In this document: in pieces, positions 32,501 through 44,056 of the stretch
Layout of the letters: each line of letters opens with the position of its first letter
How positions within the stretch are numbered: the first letter of the stretch is position 1
NCBI GenBank assembly: GCA_020809705.1
Contig: CP085825.1
Coordinates: 806,001 to 870,000, forward strand
Source of the DNA: Calonectria ilicicola
Taxonomy: Eukaryota > Ascomycota > Sordariomycetes > Hypocreales > Nectriaceae
Direction: 5' to 3'
Length of the DNA: 64,000 nucleotides
Made by a program: the position numbers and the translations under genes
Notes under the pieces: model-generated
What the model was told of the DNA's origin: nothing
Database searches by the model: none
The model's input: the letters and a program-made list of their open reading frames with translations, nothing else

Positions 32501-35135
32501 GGTTCCAGAATATCCTCCCTTCCCCGGAAAGACGCGGCAAGTGGGAGAATGCGACATGCACGCACTCAAGCTCACGCTTCGCCGCTCATTCACGCTCGAC
32601 TATTCACGCTTTTCCCTAGACACGTTGCGCTGTCCCCTCACTCATCCGAGCTAGACACCTCACTCACTTGCAGGCAAACGTCATGGGGGGGTTCTGGGCC
32701 TGGGGCTGCCCAGGGCCGGCGAGCTTAGCCCCTCCTGCTACTTGCTTTTTCCAAAGCACCTCTTGATCGCTTTTCGCCTATGACTACTGCATTTTGGGTG
32801 CTATTACTGGGGGGTCGACAAGGGCTATATTGCTATATTGCTTTTTTCCACATCGCCATTGTCCAGCTTCGAGGTCAGCCCGCCATTGTAGTGCCGTCTC
32901 CCCACAATCTTCCCCCCCTGCACCCATCCATTCAATCTTGCTGCCATCTTGCACTTGCACCTGCGGGCGTGACCCAGCCCTGGGCGCAGGGATGAGGCTC
33001 GCAGAGTGAGGCAAATGGGAAGATGAGGATTGGTAAAAATGGATGAAAAAAAGCATCTTCTGGGTGCCCTGGCTGGCTGACTGACTGGAACCGGGCCCTG
33101 TCAAAGGGAAACGATTGACGGTTGGGCACGAAAAAGTAAAGGGTTGAACCGGGTTGCTGGGGCAGACTAGGTTGGAAGGATTGACTCCTACGGCTATCGA
33201 AAAAGGAATACTGCGTATGCGCAATACATGAATTACGAAATGGTGAGGAATGAACAACGCATCGGGCCCGCGCGCGGAGTTTATTGAGATTATTGTTTGG
33301 AGATAGCATAGGCGAGAGGGTTGGTACAGTAGCAGGCACACAATATTCACAGGCAATCAGAAGATGCGGCAGCACGGACGTTTCGTTCTCAGTCTCGTAG
33401 TGTACCTCCTCCCCCCCATAAACCAACAGCCGGTCCGGGAATCGCTTTTGTGGCGTTCGGAGAGGTAGGGGGGGTGCGGTTGAGGGGGGGGGATGGGTGC
33501 GCTCATGATGGCAGACACCAAGTCATGGTGGTGGTGTGCACGCACAGGAGCCAGGCACAAGAGGCAGTTTGGATTTTGGGGATGCGAGAAGAGCCGAGGA
33601 GTCGGTGAAGAGGAACTAAGGCCGAAGGGCACAAGGAAACGGCTGGGAGAATGAGGAGAAGAGGAGAAAAAAAGCTTCAGGAACGGGTAAAGTGTGTGTA
33701 TGAGAGACATGAACACCCACACGCACAACTCGCGCACACACGCACTCTACGTAGGGCGCACGGGAGAACCGGTGGTTCACACTTTGCGTTTGTTTCCCCC
33801 AAAACGCCCGCAGCTTGGAGTTTGGAGAAACGGACGGGAGCAATTCGGTTCCCAAAACTTTTTTTTTCTCTTAGAGAGAATATTTGTCATTGGTGTGGTG
33901 GCATCGTGGTGTTTTGGGCTGGTAAACCCCGGGCGCAGATCCGAAAAAAAAAAACCTAAGAGGCGGAAACTGGATCATGATGTGTGGGTGGTGTCGTGTT
34001 GCAGCAGCAGCAGCAGCGCCGTCGTCGTGCGCTGACAGCAGCAGTACCCAGAGGTACTCGTCCGTGCCTCTCGAGGACTAGTAGGCCAAGGGCTTGGATC
34101 GGCGGGGGCCCAGAAGGCGGTCCTTTGGGGAGTGAGTTTTGGGGATGGGAGCGCGCCCCTGGGGGCGTGCGCGATAGGTTCGGTTCGTCACTCACTGCAG
34201 CTCACGCTCTGTTCAGCAGCAGCGTGAGTGAAGTGTGAGGGACGAGTCCGCCTCCGTCCGGCGGACGAGCGACGTGCGAGAGTGGACGGACCCGTAGAAT
34301 CCCGGCCGTCATCAACCCCCTCCTCCCATGACCTTGGGTCTGTTCGTGGATACGGGCTGCGGCGGTAGCGACTGCGACAGTGACAAGCGAATACTGAGCT
34401 GAGCTGAGCTGAGGCTGCGATGCGACATCGCCCTGTTGGATTCATCTCGCACCCGCCGATAGACACAATGCCACTGTCCTCTGCTTTTTTTCAAATTGCC
34501 AGCTTTATTTTTTCCTTCCAGGCCCCCCCGGAGTGCCCTCGCCCAGGTGTCGGTAACCCGCGGGACGTCACTCTGTACCTTGGCCCTAGCGCTCGCTCGA
34601 CAGGGGATCACCTGTACGTGATGAGGGTGGATACGAAGAGCGCAGCCTGGCAGGGGGGTGTCTTAGCTGTCTTAGCCCAAAGGGCGCCCCACACACCCAT
34701 ACTCACACCGATACCCTGTCCATTCCATGCCAGCGACCAGGGCTATGCCAGACCAGGTACCTTGTAAGGCTTGCTGGCCAGCTGTGACGGTCAGTGACGT
34801 CCACCGTTTGCCTTTGCCTTGTGCCTTTTATTTATAGACTCGTGATGCCCCGGATGGCTTCACTCGTTCTGCCTGTCAAACCACACACCAGCTGCCTGCT
34901 ACTGAGAACTACTACTCGGGTTGATCCCATCATACCAAACTATTAATCAATACCCGACATCCTCTCACCAGCAGACACTTGCTTCACCACTGTTACCAAC
35001 CACCACTCTACTCCTCCCTCCTCATCTTATACGCTCACTCTCACAACGTATAAGCCGGATCGGGTAATATAAACAGCCACGACCGCCACCTACATCGATT
35101 CGAATCTCTTCAACAACACAAACAACACCGCCGCG
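26542..35135. other. 8.6 kb gene desert, mostly GC-rich
   Basis: The largest gap in the window. No frame with a recognised domain was found on either strand. The longest uninterrupted one (minus, 29529-30338, 269 codons) begins at GTG, is Pro/Arg/Ala-rich at its start and has no motif. Simple sequence includes a T-run at about 30411-30427, TTGGG repeats near 32106, a CAG run at 34002-34016 and a TGAGC repeat near 34398. The final 300 bases, pyrimidine- and CA-rich, are probably the leader of the gene at 35136. No tRNA pattern was seen. Confidence 0.4.
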
Positions 35136-35906
35136 ATGCATATCCTCAACCACGGTTTCGGCCAGCGACGCAAGTCCTCCCACAGCCGCCCCCGCGACCT
35201 CCAGATCCGAAAGATCTCCTTCTCTGGCTCTTCTCTCTCCTCCGGATGCTCTCTCTCCTCCTCGACCTCATCTACTCCCATTGCTACTCCCACCGCCCGA
35301 ACACCCACAACAGCCTCATCCCGACCCGACATGGACCCTCTACATCTCCACCCCAGCTTCCATGCCCCTCCCAGGCTATTCGACCGTCCTTACAAGGACA
35401 CCACACCGGTGCCAGTCTTCTGCGAACAAGAGGAAGAAGAGGAGAGCATCATCATCGAGGAGGAGATCATTGAGCTTCCCACAGAGAAGCCTCTACCTGC
35501 CGTTCCCGAGAAGGAACAGGAGGCACCCGACTACTTCTGGGGTGCCATCCCAGTATCTCGACCAGCCATGCCCAAGTCTCGCTGGTCCGAGTCCACTATC
35601 CAGACACTCGACATCGAGATTACCCAGGACGACGACGACTCTTCCGATGAGGATGAAGACACTGCATCCGACTCTGATGATGAGGACGACGTTCTTACTA
35701 TGCGACGACTCTCTCGACGAGCCGCCGCCCTTCAGACTCTCAGCCTGAACCTTAGCTATAACCGACCCGACGCTCCCAAGCGACCTCCTATGCGATCTCT
35801 GGATTCCGTCGACAACTATATCCGCCGCGGTGGCTGGAAGCGACGAGGTATCGTCTTCCACTCCGAGGACGTCGGCGGCACTCCTGCTGAGCGCGCCAGC
35901 TTCTAA
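35136..35906 (+). CDS. Acidic, largely disordered protein of unknown function
   Basis: Single exon, 256 residues, with strong codon regularity (third-position C/T preference) and a clean ATG after a CA-rich leader. I do not recognise the family. Seen: a basic N-terminus (MHILNHGFGQRRKSSHSR), a long Ser/Thr/Pro-rich stretch, two acidic clusters (EQEEEEESIIIEEEIIE and a DDDDSSDEDED...DSDDEDD tract), then a more ordered basic C-terminus with MRRLSRRAAALQTLSLNL, DSVDNYIRRGGWKRRGIVFH and a final SF. The WGAIPVSRP..PKSRWSESTIQTLDI part between the acidic clusters looks conserved in type. No signal peptide or membrane segment. A nuclear or chromatin-associated role would suit the charge pattern but is only a guess. 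It follows the 8.6 kb desert, which may be its promoter. Confidence 0.75.
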   Translation: MHILNHGFGQRRKSSHSRPRDLQIRKISFSGSSLSSGCSLSSSTSSTPIATPTARTPTTASSRPDMDPLHLHPSFHAPPRLFDRPYKDTTPVPVFCEQEEEEESIIIEEEIIELPTEKPLPAVPEKEQEAPDYFWGAIPVSRPAMPKSRWSESTIQTLDIEITQDDDDSSDEDEDTASDSDDEDDVLTMRRLSRRAAALQTLSLNLSYNRPDAPKRPPMRSLDSVDNYIRRGGWKRRGIVFHSEDVGGTPAERASF

Positions 35907-38900
35907 GCAATACACACACACACTCTACTATCCTTACAACATCATCACCTTTCCTCTCTTGTCTTTTTATTATCTATTTAGCATGCCTTATGATTTCTTG
36001 GATACCCATATCTTTTTCTTCAATTCTCATCACTCCTTCACATCGACAATTATTTGAACAACAAACACACTTGGCATTATGGGATATGGATATGGAACTT
36101 GTATTGGGAACTTTTCTATTATTGATACCTGTGATACTCCCCCCCTGTGATGGGACACTTGGATTTTCTTTATCATTTTCATCATCATCATTTTCCTTAG
36201 CTTGGAGTTGGATGTCTCTGGATCGAGACCCTGGGAATCTTTTCTTTTTAACGAAAAAGCGGTTAGAATGGGATATGTCTTATGGACTCATGTCTGGGAT
36301 TGTACTACCTACCTATCACTGTCTACCTCTGGCAATTTTTTTGCTTCTTCTCTCATCTTCTCTACCTTTTAGCTAGCCGCATTTTAATGACAACAATAAT
36401 GGTTACCTCACAAACCAAAAAACAATAACCTGTTCCTCAAATCTCCACCCTTGTGCATGTGCAGCCTCATCTGGTATTGTTTCGAATCCTTCTCCCCACA
36501 GCCCAGCCTCTTTCAGCGGCCCACATGTCAGCCTCTGGACACTTCATCTCAACCTTGCTTGCCAACCAACCCGTGCTTATTCATTGTCCAGATTGCCGTC
36601 GTATGCGAAACGCGCTACTGCATTTTTTGCGCAAAAAAGCAATTATGGAAATGTGGTCACTAATTTTTTTTTTTTCGTCTCTCCATCTTTTGGTGCCAGA
36701 TGGACCAGGTCCACCCCGGTATTGCCGACCCGTGTCCTCGCTGTTTTCGCGAGCAGCTCAGCCCAACAAACAATCATTACCCCTGGTCCCTGAACGTCTT
36801 TTTTGTCTTGTCCTTTTTTTGGGACCTCGAAACAATTTACAATTTAGTGAACCAACCCTCCCGGAGCTTTGGACTTAAACCCTATGCCCCGAGCTTTGAT
36901 CTTGCCCATTTTCATAAATGAAATAATTCTTTTTCACGAGCTAGAAATTCATGGAAGACGCCGAAGTTGGGACGAGACGGTCAAGGCACCACCACACCAA
37001 CCCGTTACCGAAATAACTATAGGTTTATGCTCTCGATCCATCCATTTTGACTACGTATGCGGCGCAGGCGCGTGCCCCCGGGCATTTTTTTTAATAATCG
37101 TCCTTGTTGCCTGCAAGCACTCCTGGCGACGGAGAAAAACGCTAAGCTAGAGTGCGGGCGTTGACGCTGACTCACAAGGCGCCCAGTAAGAAAAAACGTC
37201 CCGTCCCGGAGATGAGGTGAGGCTTGGGGAATGGTGCTCTGCTGCCTTCGCTGGGCCTGGGGTGGCTTCAGACGAGGCTGAGGCCATGTGGACGGTGCTG
37301 CAAAGGCGCCCTGGCCGAGATTATTCAGATTCAAAGCTCGTCGCCGCCGGCGTGACGGCATCACCGCGTGACTGTCGAGACAGTGATGATGAAATTCGCT
37401 CCCCCATGTCTGACCGGGGGAGGACTCAGATTGCCCTTCCCTGCCCGGCTTTCTCTCTCGCTCGCTTTTTTCTGCCCTTTTTATTCGGGGGCGTGTGTGT
37501 TTTGTTGTTGATTTGCGTCCTTGTCCGGGCCCCTGGCGATCCACGTGGGACCTCGCTCCTCGCCAGTGCAAGAAACACTCAGGTCCCGAGGCCGGGCACA
37601 GGGGGAGGCGAGGAATGACCTCACACCTGACCCCCGTTGGAATGTGGCAAACGTGGGAGAAGAGACTAGGGGTCCGTCCTCTGTCTTGGTGTTGTTATGA
37701 CGATTGCAGTCATTTTGTCTTCGTCCGAAGCTGGGCGTGTGTCAAGTTTAGTCCCGTGGCTGCCGGAGAGCCGTGCCAATTCCCATGGCGCATTCCCATT
37801 TGCCAATTGTACGTATTCGTCCGTACCCCGAGGGCGATCCGAGTTTGGGCTCCCTGCTGCGGATTTGGTCGGATCTCCGCGGCCGCTTCCTGTTTTTGCG
37901 GCTCATGTCAGCATTCCGCTTAGTGTCTGACAGAGGCGCTGGTTCGCGGGAGACCTTTCGTCACAAGAGAGAGGGCCCCTTGCATAGAAGCTTGGGGGTG
38001 ATCCAAGGGTCTAGCCGAAAATAGAGGAGCGCACTGCCTTTGGGCGTCGTATTTCTGTCATTTCCCGTCTATATCGCCCTGTTCAGCTCAGCCCAGGCGG
38101 CTGGGATGGAGTTGGCGCCCTCCCTCCCTTCGAGAAGGAAAACATGAAGCACGCACCACCTTGCAAGCGAAAGCGCGGAGTTTCGCAGATGAGATGATGA
38201 GATGGAGGTGGAGGTGGGGGAGGAGGTCATGATGCAACAGCTTGTCGCATACCCCAGGGACTTTGCACGTCGGTGTGTCCTTGTAAAAGATGCGCAGTCG
38301 TGTGCCCAAACGTCCTGTGGCGACACCTTGCGTTTCATGCATGCCGTCGATCCGTATGTCAGTATATTCTTCCCTTGGGTTGTCAGGCATCGGTTTGCCG
38401 GATTCCGAGCGTATACTCGAAACATTGTGAGGAAGCTATTCCCAGCTCCAACGTGTCTACATCAGAGTTTCTCCAGGATAACCCTGGCAAATCCATTTTT
38501 CTGCACCCCAGACGACCTTGGTTCTATTTTTTTTTGACAGCCGACATCGGGGAAATTCCCTGGGGGTCTTCGGGAAACAGTAGCGTCAACTTGATCGTCT
38601 GATTTCGGGATGCTCAGACGGCAAACTAAGGTTTGTCGGCGACTCGGCGAACAAACCTCTCGGCTCGATTGGGCATAAAGTCTTGGCTGTCGGGTTTGCG
38701 TCGGGAGCAGCGCGACCGAGCACCGAGAGGGAGAAATGTTGCCTATTAGGGAATGAGCGCACGGTTAATGCGAGGAGTGAGGTTGAATCAATGAGACAAG
38801 ATGAGGTTGGCGATAGAGTGCTAAGTCATCATGGTGCAATGTTCACCTGATTGGGCGAGGTCCAGTGTCCTTACGTTCTGAGCCAATCATCCAAATTTCC

Positions 38901-39242
38901 AATTGCCTGTTCTGTATGGGTCCGCTTATGATGTCCTGCGATCGCATATGCAGCCTGGCAGAATCGAGCTGCATTGTCCTTCCGTTCGGCCTATCACATC
39001 ATGACATTAGATGTGGTGAGATGCAACCCTCATGCATGTACTTCCTACTAGAACCAATGAACCAACTATTGTTCAGCCACGTTGATCAGCCCAACTTGAT
39101 CAGCCCAACTTGATAATGCAACACCATTAAAAAAAAAAATAAGACGAGGCCATTTCCCCCTCGTATCGGTGACCTGTATTGTTTCTCAGAGCACTCCACC
39201 TCTACACCTTTATACAGTTTCCTACAACTCACTTTTGTCACC
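35907..39242. other. 3.3 kb intergenic region
   Basis: T- and AT-rich just after 35906 (3' UTR), then mixed composition with several T-runs (36664-36674, 37086-37092). No frame was accepted as coding. A two-copy 14-bp repeat sits at 39082-39109. Confidence 0.4.
39082..39109. repeat. Two tandem 14-bp units upstream of the Clr5 gene
   Basis: TTGATCAGCCCAAC occurs twice in direct succession, perfectly, followed by TTGATA as the start of a third copy, 134 nt upstream of the Clr5 start. Confidence 0.85.
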
Positions 39243-40783
39243 ATGGCGCTCGTTTTGCCTGCCAACCAGGACTCGCCGAGAACCTCTGAGGGCCCCAGCC
39301 AGCGAGAGTGGCAGAAGCACCGAGAAACTATCACCAAGCTCTACCTTCGAGGAGAGAAATCTCTGACGGATCTCGTAAAAATCATGGCTGAACGACATCA
39401 TTTTTATGCCACGTAAGTGAACCTAGGTTTCTTAGGCATCTTTCTATTAACTGTTACCCGAGTCGGAGGATGTTCAAATTTCGCTTCAAAACATGGAAAC
39501 TCGATCGAAATCTTCGTTCCGATGAAGTTCTGGCCATGACCCGCGTTGAAACTCGTCGAAAAACTCTCGGAATTGGCTCTGACTTTTGGAGGCATGGGCG
39601 GCCTGTGACCCCATCAAAGCTTGAACGATATCTTCGAGACCATCTCCATGTGGCACAGCAGTTGAAAAAGCATGCTCCACAGGATACATTAATGAAGGGA
39701 CATATCGAGGCATTGCTGCCTCCGCATATTGTGGTCACGACGCCTTCAAAACCACTCATATTTGACCAAAAGCTCCATTCAATTGAAAGCATACTTGGCT
39801 CTCTCCAATGCTACTTACAAGAAAACTTTTGCCAGACGAGAGAATTGTTTGAAGACAACCCGTGCTTGGTGGAACCGGAGCTCAGTGTTTATCGGGCAAC
39901 AACCTTATTGGCTGGTGAAATCGTTCCACAAGAGGCGACTATTTCTTTACTATCGAAGAGGTTTTTTCTACTCCAGGATGAGCTTCTTCAAGATGGTATA
40001 GTTCCGTTTCTTACCATTTTCTGGAATTATCTGCTCATAAAGGATGATCACCCGGAGATTGCCATGTTGTGGTTGAATCATGCAAGAGATATGTGCATCG
40101 CTATCAAAGGACTAAATAATCCATTGTTAATGGTTATATTCTTGGTATCCAACTCAATAAATCACTCCGATGTATCAAATACTCTAGAGATCTTCTGTAG
40201 CGTCGGATATGATAATATCTTGGGTTACTTTGGAAACGAACACGAGATTACACTCAATCTCAGCCGCTTTTTTCTAGGAGCTATGGGAGCCCTTGGCGTT
40301 TCATCTGATGTCATCAGTTACAGAAATTGGACATTGGTAGAGCTTTGGATGAGGAAAACCGAAATCTATCCAAGTAATGAGGAGGCCATTGAAAATATCC
40401 TACAATCCTCTCAACACATCTCTCCTCAGCAACAAAAGACAGTATTGAGCTGGCTGGACGATCTGCAGTGGCGGAAACTTGATTCCCTCTCATATAGATC
40501 ATGCCTGTACCTTGCCCTTTTATACTTGCGAATTGGAGATTATGATAAATCTGTCCCTGAACTCTTGCAATCATTTCAGAAAATTCGAAATGTCTGGTCA
40601 AGGACATCGAACGATTTCCAATATTTGGCGTACCTTGTTACTTTGACAGATTTTGTCTCTGAGACGATAGAAAGCAATGAGATTAATCTACTAAAAGTCA
40701 ATTTGAACAAATTCTTAGGCGAGGTTCGAGATTTTCAGAATACAGAGGATGCACGACCTAGCTTGCTTCAAGATCTATATTAA
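39243..40783 (+). CDS. Clr5-domain protein
   Basis: Two exons, 39243-39412 and 39463-40783. The 50-nt intron (GTAAGT, branch CTATTAAC, acceptor CCCGAG) lies inside the domain. 496 residues. The Clr5 domain, a short DNA-binding-like helix module near the N-terminus of many Sordariomycete proteins, is seen as REWQKHRETITKLYLRGEKS, an IMAERHHFYAT turn, and after the splice MFKFRFKTWKLDRN (residues 22 to about 72). The long remainder is alpha-helical in appearance, with many Leu/Ile/Trp residues and repeat-like helices (for example LALLYLRIGDYDKSVPELLQ, which resembles a TPR helix pair). Start context TCACCATGG is strong. Clr5 was named from a fission-yeast silencing factor; most filamentous-fungal members have no known role. 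The frame ends at 40783, but a coding-like stretch follows (40845-41107). Confidence 0.85.
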
Positions 40784-40844
40784 TTTATTAATAATATTCA
40801 TGTTTAATTGCGTTAGCGCGGTGTTTCTCATTATACTACTACAG

Positions 40845-41107
40845 CGACATTTTTGTCAAATCCAGTGAAACAGCTGTATGAAAAGGGCGATCGGTTTAAG
40901 ACAAACAATGTATTTTCTATTTTCTACTCTCCTCGGGCTCAATACAAGTCAATGATAGAATCGCTACGAAAGACAGCCGCTTATATAGACTATTTATCTC
41001 ACTTCTGGACGGACCCGTTATGTTGTAGCAACCTTGAAGCTACCCAATTATTCAAGGAGAGTGTTTTGAGCAATCTTTTACCACATTTGACCAAATTCGT
41101 CGATTAG
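40845..41107 (+). pseudogene. Coding-like frame behind the Clr5 gene, possible last exon or remnant
   Basis: An open frame of about 87 codons without ATG that reads ATFLSNPVKQLYEKGDRF and onwards to LPHLTKFVD and a stop. Its composition is that of a folded helical protein and it directly follows an acceptor-like TACTACAG. I found no good donor near the end of the Clr5 reading frame, so it may be an extra Clr5 exon, a decayed exon, or an independent remnant. Confidence 0.35.
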
Positions 41108-41519
41108 CCAGCCTCCATCTGGTTCACCTATTGAGAGGCCATTGGTGGTGGGTTGAGAGAGCTCCTCTCCATTAGTAACAGTGGATTCGGTTGGCGGAGA
41201 GGAGTCGGTATGATTGGTAATGGCGTTCGTGGCGGGCGACTGTGAGTTACTACTGCTAGCAGATGGCGGTGGCGGGTCGCTCTCAATGGGCGTCTCTGTA
41301 GTGGGAGACTGTGAGGTGCTTCTGGTGGTATCTTGCGGTTGTACATTGACTGCAATGAGCGTCTCTGTGGTGGAAGACGGTGAGGTACTTCCGCTAATAG
41401 ATAGCGGTGGTGGTGAGTCGCTCTCAAGGAACCTCTCCCACCACACAGGCGGTGAGGTATTTCTGGCAGTCTCTGGCCATAGCGTATTCTCTTCAGTGAG
41501 TATTTCTATGGTGGTTGTG
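41078..41519 (-). pseudogene. Ser/Thr/Pro-rich repetitive frame, possibly the tail of the damaged minus-strand gene
   Basis: About 147 codons open on the minus strand with no ATG at the start. The frame is rich in Ser, Thr, Pro, Asn and Glu, with loosely repeated blocks of about 60-70 nt built on SPTTET(P/L)IE.D(P)PPPS. It starts 15 bases below the stop of the frame at 41535, in a different phase, and ends within the plus-strand frame described above. It could be a disordered C-terminal tail split off by a frameshift or by an intron I could not place. Confidence 0.35.
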
Positions 41520-41534
41520 TTAAATTAAATATTA

Positions 41535-42233
41535 TTAAGGCTCAAGTTGGAGGGTGGTGAGGATGACATCCCAGATGAAGGAAAAGGAGCTACTGCTTTC
41601 CAAGTGCAGACGGGATGGCGGGATCAGAGCAACACGAGACTTACCAGAAGGACTATGAATAGAGCGTACAGGTAGATTGGGGTGTAAAGTATTATACTCA
41701 TTCGTGACGCAATTGTGCCAGCCCTCCATCTTGTATTTGTCTGCTTGGTCTGATGTGCAGATGAGCAGAATCGGCGGAGGTAGCTGGCACCAGAAGCGAT
41801 GCTCATTCTGTACGAGATAGCAGAGATAGAGCATCGCATTACTCAATTCGGGCACCGTGGACACAGATAGCGGTTCCGACACATAGGGAATCTTCATGAC
41901 ATACTGCTCCCAGCCGAGATCAGGCCCCGTGAGGTTTAGACTGGCAACGAAGGAGCTCCATCTCAATAGCTGAATGGGAGTACGCTGGGCAATGTCCTGT
42001 ACGTCCTCGTGCAGCCATTCCCGGCAGTGACGAGGCACGCGATCGTGGCCAAGATGGATCCATCGGAACCGATCCAAGGTGTAGGATGTGCTATTTGGGG
42101 GTCTCACATGCTCAAGCTCCTGACAGGGGCTATTGACCCCCTAGTGACGAGACATAGCGGAGTCAGGGTTGAGTACAAAGTTGTCGCCGTAAAGGGACTG
42201 GCACTCCCTTAGAGATCGTGGCGTCTCGTCCAT
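41535..42233 (-). pseudogene. Unrecognised protein gene interrupted by one in-frame TAG
   Basis: From ATG at 42233 down to 41535 one frame is open except for a single TAG at codon 31 (42143-42141). The product would be about 232 residues; I do not recognise the family. The part after the stop looks like a folded protein: LLRWSSFVASLNLTGPDLGW, VSTVPELSNAMLYLCYL, HRFWCQLPPPILLICTSDQA and VALIPPSRLH are well-mixed and hydrophobic-patterned. Either the TAG is a nonsense mutation, or a very small intron removes it: GTACTC...CACTAG at 42176-42141 is 36 nt, keeps the frame and contains CTGAC, but would be unusually short with a weak donor. The neighbour upstream is QPRT on the same strand. Confidence 0.5.
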
Positions 42234-43101
42234 CGTGGTGACAGGACAGGACTCTGAGTTTTGAGGACGGAAGCAGTCTTTTGGACAAGTGATTGAATCG
42301 AAACTGTATCGCTGGAGTCTAAGCAAGTTGAAGTGATGAGATAACAGGTGTTGGTGAATGATAGATATGGGATGGATTGGAGATAAAAGGAGTTGGAGGT
42401 AGAGGAAAAATAAGGAGAGATAGGGAGTAGCAGTTATCGCCTGTAGGCAATGATTGCGAGGCAGTTGCACCTAGTGGTCTGGACTCGAGAAGCAGGCAAG
42501 TAGGAATGCACAAGTCGGCGGTTCCAACGAGAGAGAAAAGAAAGAAGCCGACGATCGCACTTTTTGCGAAATGCACACTCAAGAACATTCTTTCCACATT
42601 TTTCATGATGGTCATTTCTGTATCAGTGGTGAAGAAGTGGCCTGGAATGAGCAATGCGAGGAAACATTTGAGGGCTCCGTGATTCATGTCTCTCTAAGTT
42701 ATCATGCGACCCGTACACAAGATCATGCCAAGTTCATATCCACCGTAGAGCAAGTCTATTTATGACACAAGTATTGAGTATATTTGAGAACATTTTACCA
42801 CATCCAACCAGAACCAAAACCGAAAGTCGAGAGAAAAGCCCGATGTGGTTATGCTGGGTCCAGACTTAATACTCTGAAAGGATAAGTCTCAAATATTGAG
42901 GATGGATGCTTCGATTAGTCTTCAGTGCATTTCCATTTTACATGCATTTCTCTACTTAATGGAGGTACGCTCTGGAGGCCCCGACTGGAGATGGAGCAAT
43001 TATTATAATGTTGGTCGGGCTTCCATATGACATCACGTAGTGGAAAGAGGTTTGATTACCGTTCTTCTTTTGTTTCTTTTTGTTTAGTTTTAGTTTTAGA
43101 T
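42234..43101. other. Intergenic between QPRT and the damaged gene
   Basis: 870 bases, AT-rich near 42760-42960. A 65-codon plus frame (42571-42765) and a 123-codon minus frame (42319-42687) overlap each other. Neither shows a motif, so no gene is called. Confidence 0.35.
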
Positions 43102-44056
43102 CTAGTGCTCGATCTTGAGGGAAAAGTCGACGTGTGGAACTCCCTGGTGGATAGAACTCGTCGAGATGATATCGACGTCTACAAGCGATTAGCCTTGCAA
43201 TTAAATCGTCGGTATACGCAAAAGTGTACGACTTACCATTGCAAACATAGGGCTCCACGTTGTCGGCTCGCAATCCTCCAGACACTTCCAGGAGAAAGTG
43301 TCGCTTGCCTTGCCACCTCTCCTTCAGACTTCGAGACGCAATCTTGACTCCGTCGCCGGTAAAGTTGTCAAGCATGACAACATCAGCGCCGGCCTCAATA
43401 GCTTCGTCGGCCTCAGCCTCGCTCTGAACCTCGACCTCAATCTTCATACTGAAGCCAGCGACGGACTTGGCAGCCTTGACAGCCTCAGTGATGCTGCCGC
43501 GGCTCCAGACGTGGTTGTCCTTGAGCATGACCATGCTGCTCAAGTCCATGCGGTGCGCATCAGCGCCACCTGCCAGCATACCGTACTTTTCGACAAGACG
43601 GAAACCGGGAGTTGTCTTACGTGTGCCAGCAAGGATACCAGTGTATCCCGCTGCGCGCACACGAGTGACGAGATCGCGGCTCTGGGTGGCAATGCCGGAG
43701 CAGCGGGCGAGGGTGTTGAGGGCGACGCGCTCGCCGAGCAGGATGCCGCGGACGGGACCGCGCACAGTCGCAACCTTCATCTTGCCGCCGTTGGCAGAGA
43801 GGTCGAGCTCAGTGCCCTCTTCGGCGTGCCACTCGACAGTGCAGCCGCACTGGGTGAAGACCTCATCGAAGAAGGGCCTGCCCGCAATGACACCGGCAGA
43901 CTTGCCCCAGAGGGTAGCGACTCGGGGAGCGTCGCCAACAACGAAGCCAGCAAAGTCGAACGAGGGAGTATCTTCGGCGAGCCAGGCCGTGACGGACGTC
44001 TTCCATGACGGCGGCAGAAGCTGGGAGAGCTGGGAGCCTGCGGCGTTGACAGCCAT
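43102..44056 (-). CDS. bna6: Quinolinate phosphoribosyltransferase (decarboxylating)
   Basis: Two exons, 44056-43237 and 43178-43102, with a 58-nt intron (GTAAGT...TTGTAG) splitting the Asp codon before [12 protein letters not shown]. 298 residues, normal length. The enzyme converts quinolinate and PRPP to nicotinate mononucleotide, CO2 and pyrophosphate, the step where de novo NAD synthesis from tryptophan joins the common pathway (EC 2.4.2.19). Seen: [16 protein letters not shown] (109-124), TRKTTPGFR (145-153), [10 protein letters not shown] (163-172), MLKDNH (177-182), the KIEVEV strand (205-210), DVVMLDNF (225-232), LEVSGG and the C-terminal ISTSSIHQG phosphate-binding loop with [12 protein letters not shown]. 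The chosen ATG gives the usual N-terminus. A longer upstream frame without homology was not used. Confidence 0.95.

Noticed and set aside
6972..44056. Functional cluster of NAD genes (sirtuin plus QPRT)
   Set aside because: The genes are 35 kb apart with unrelated genes between them; both are housekeeping functions, so clustering is not supported.
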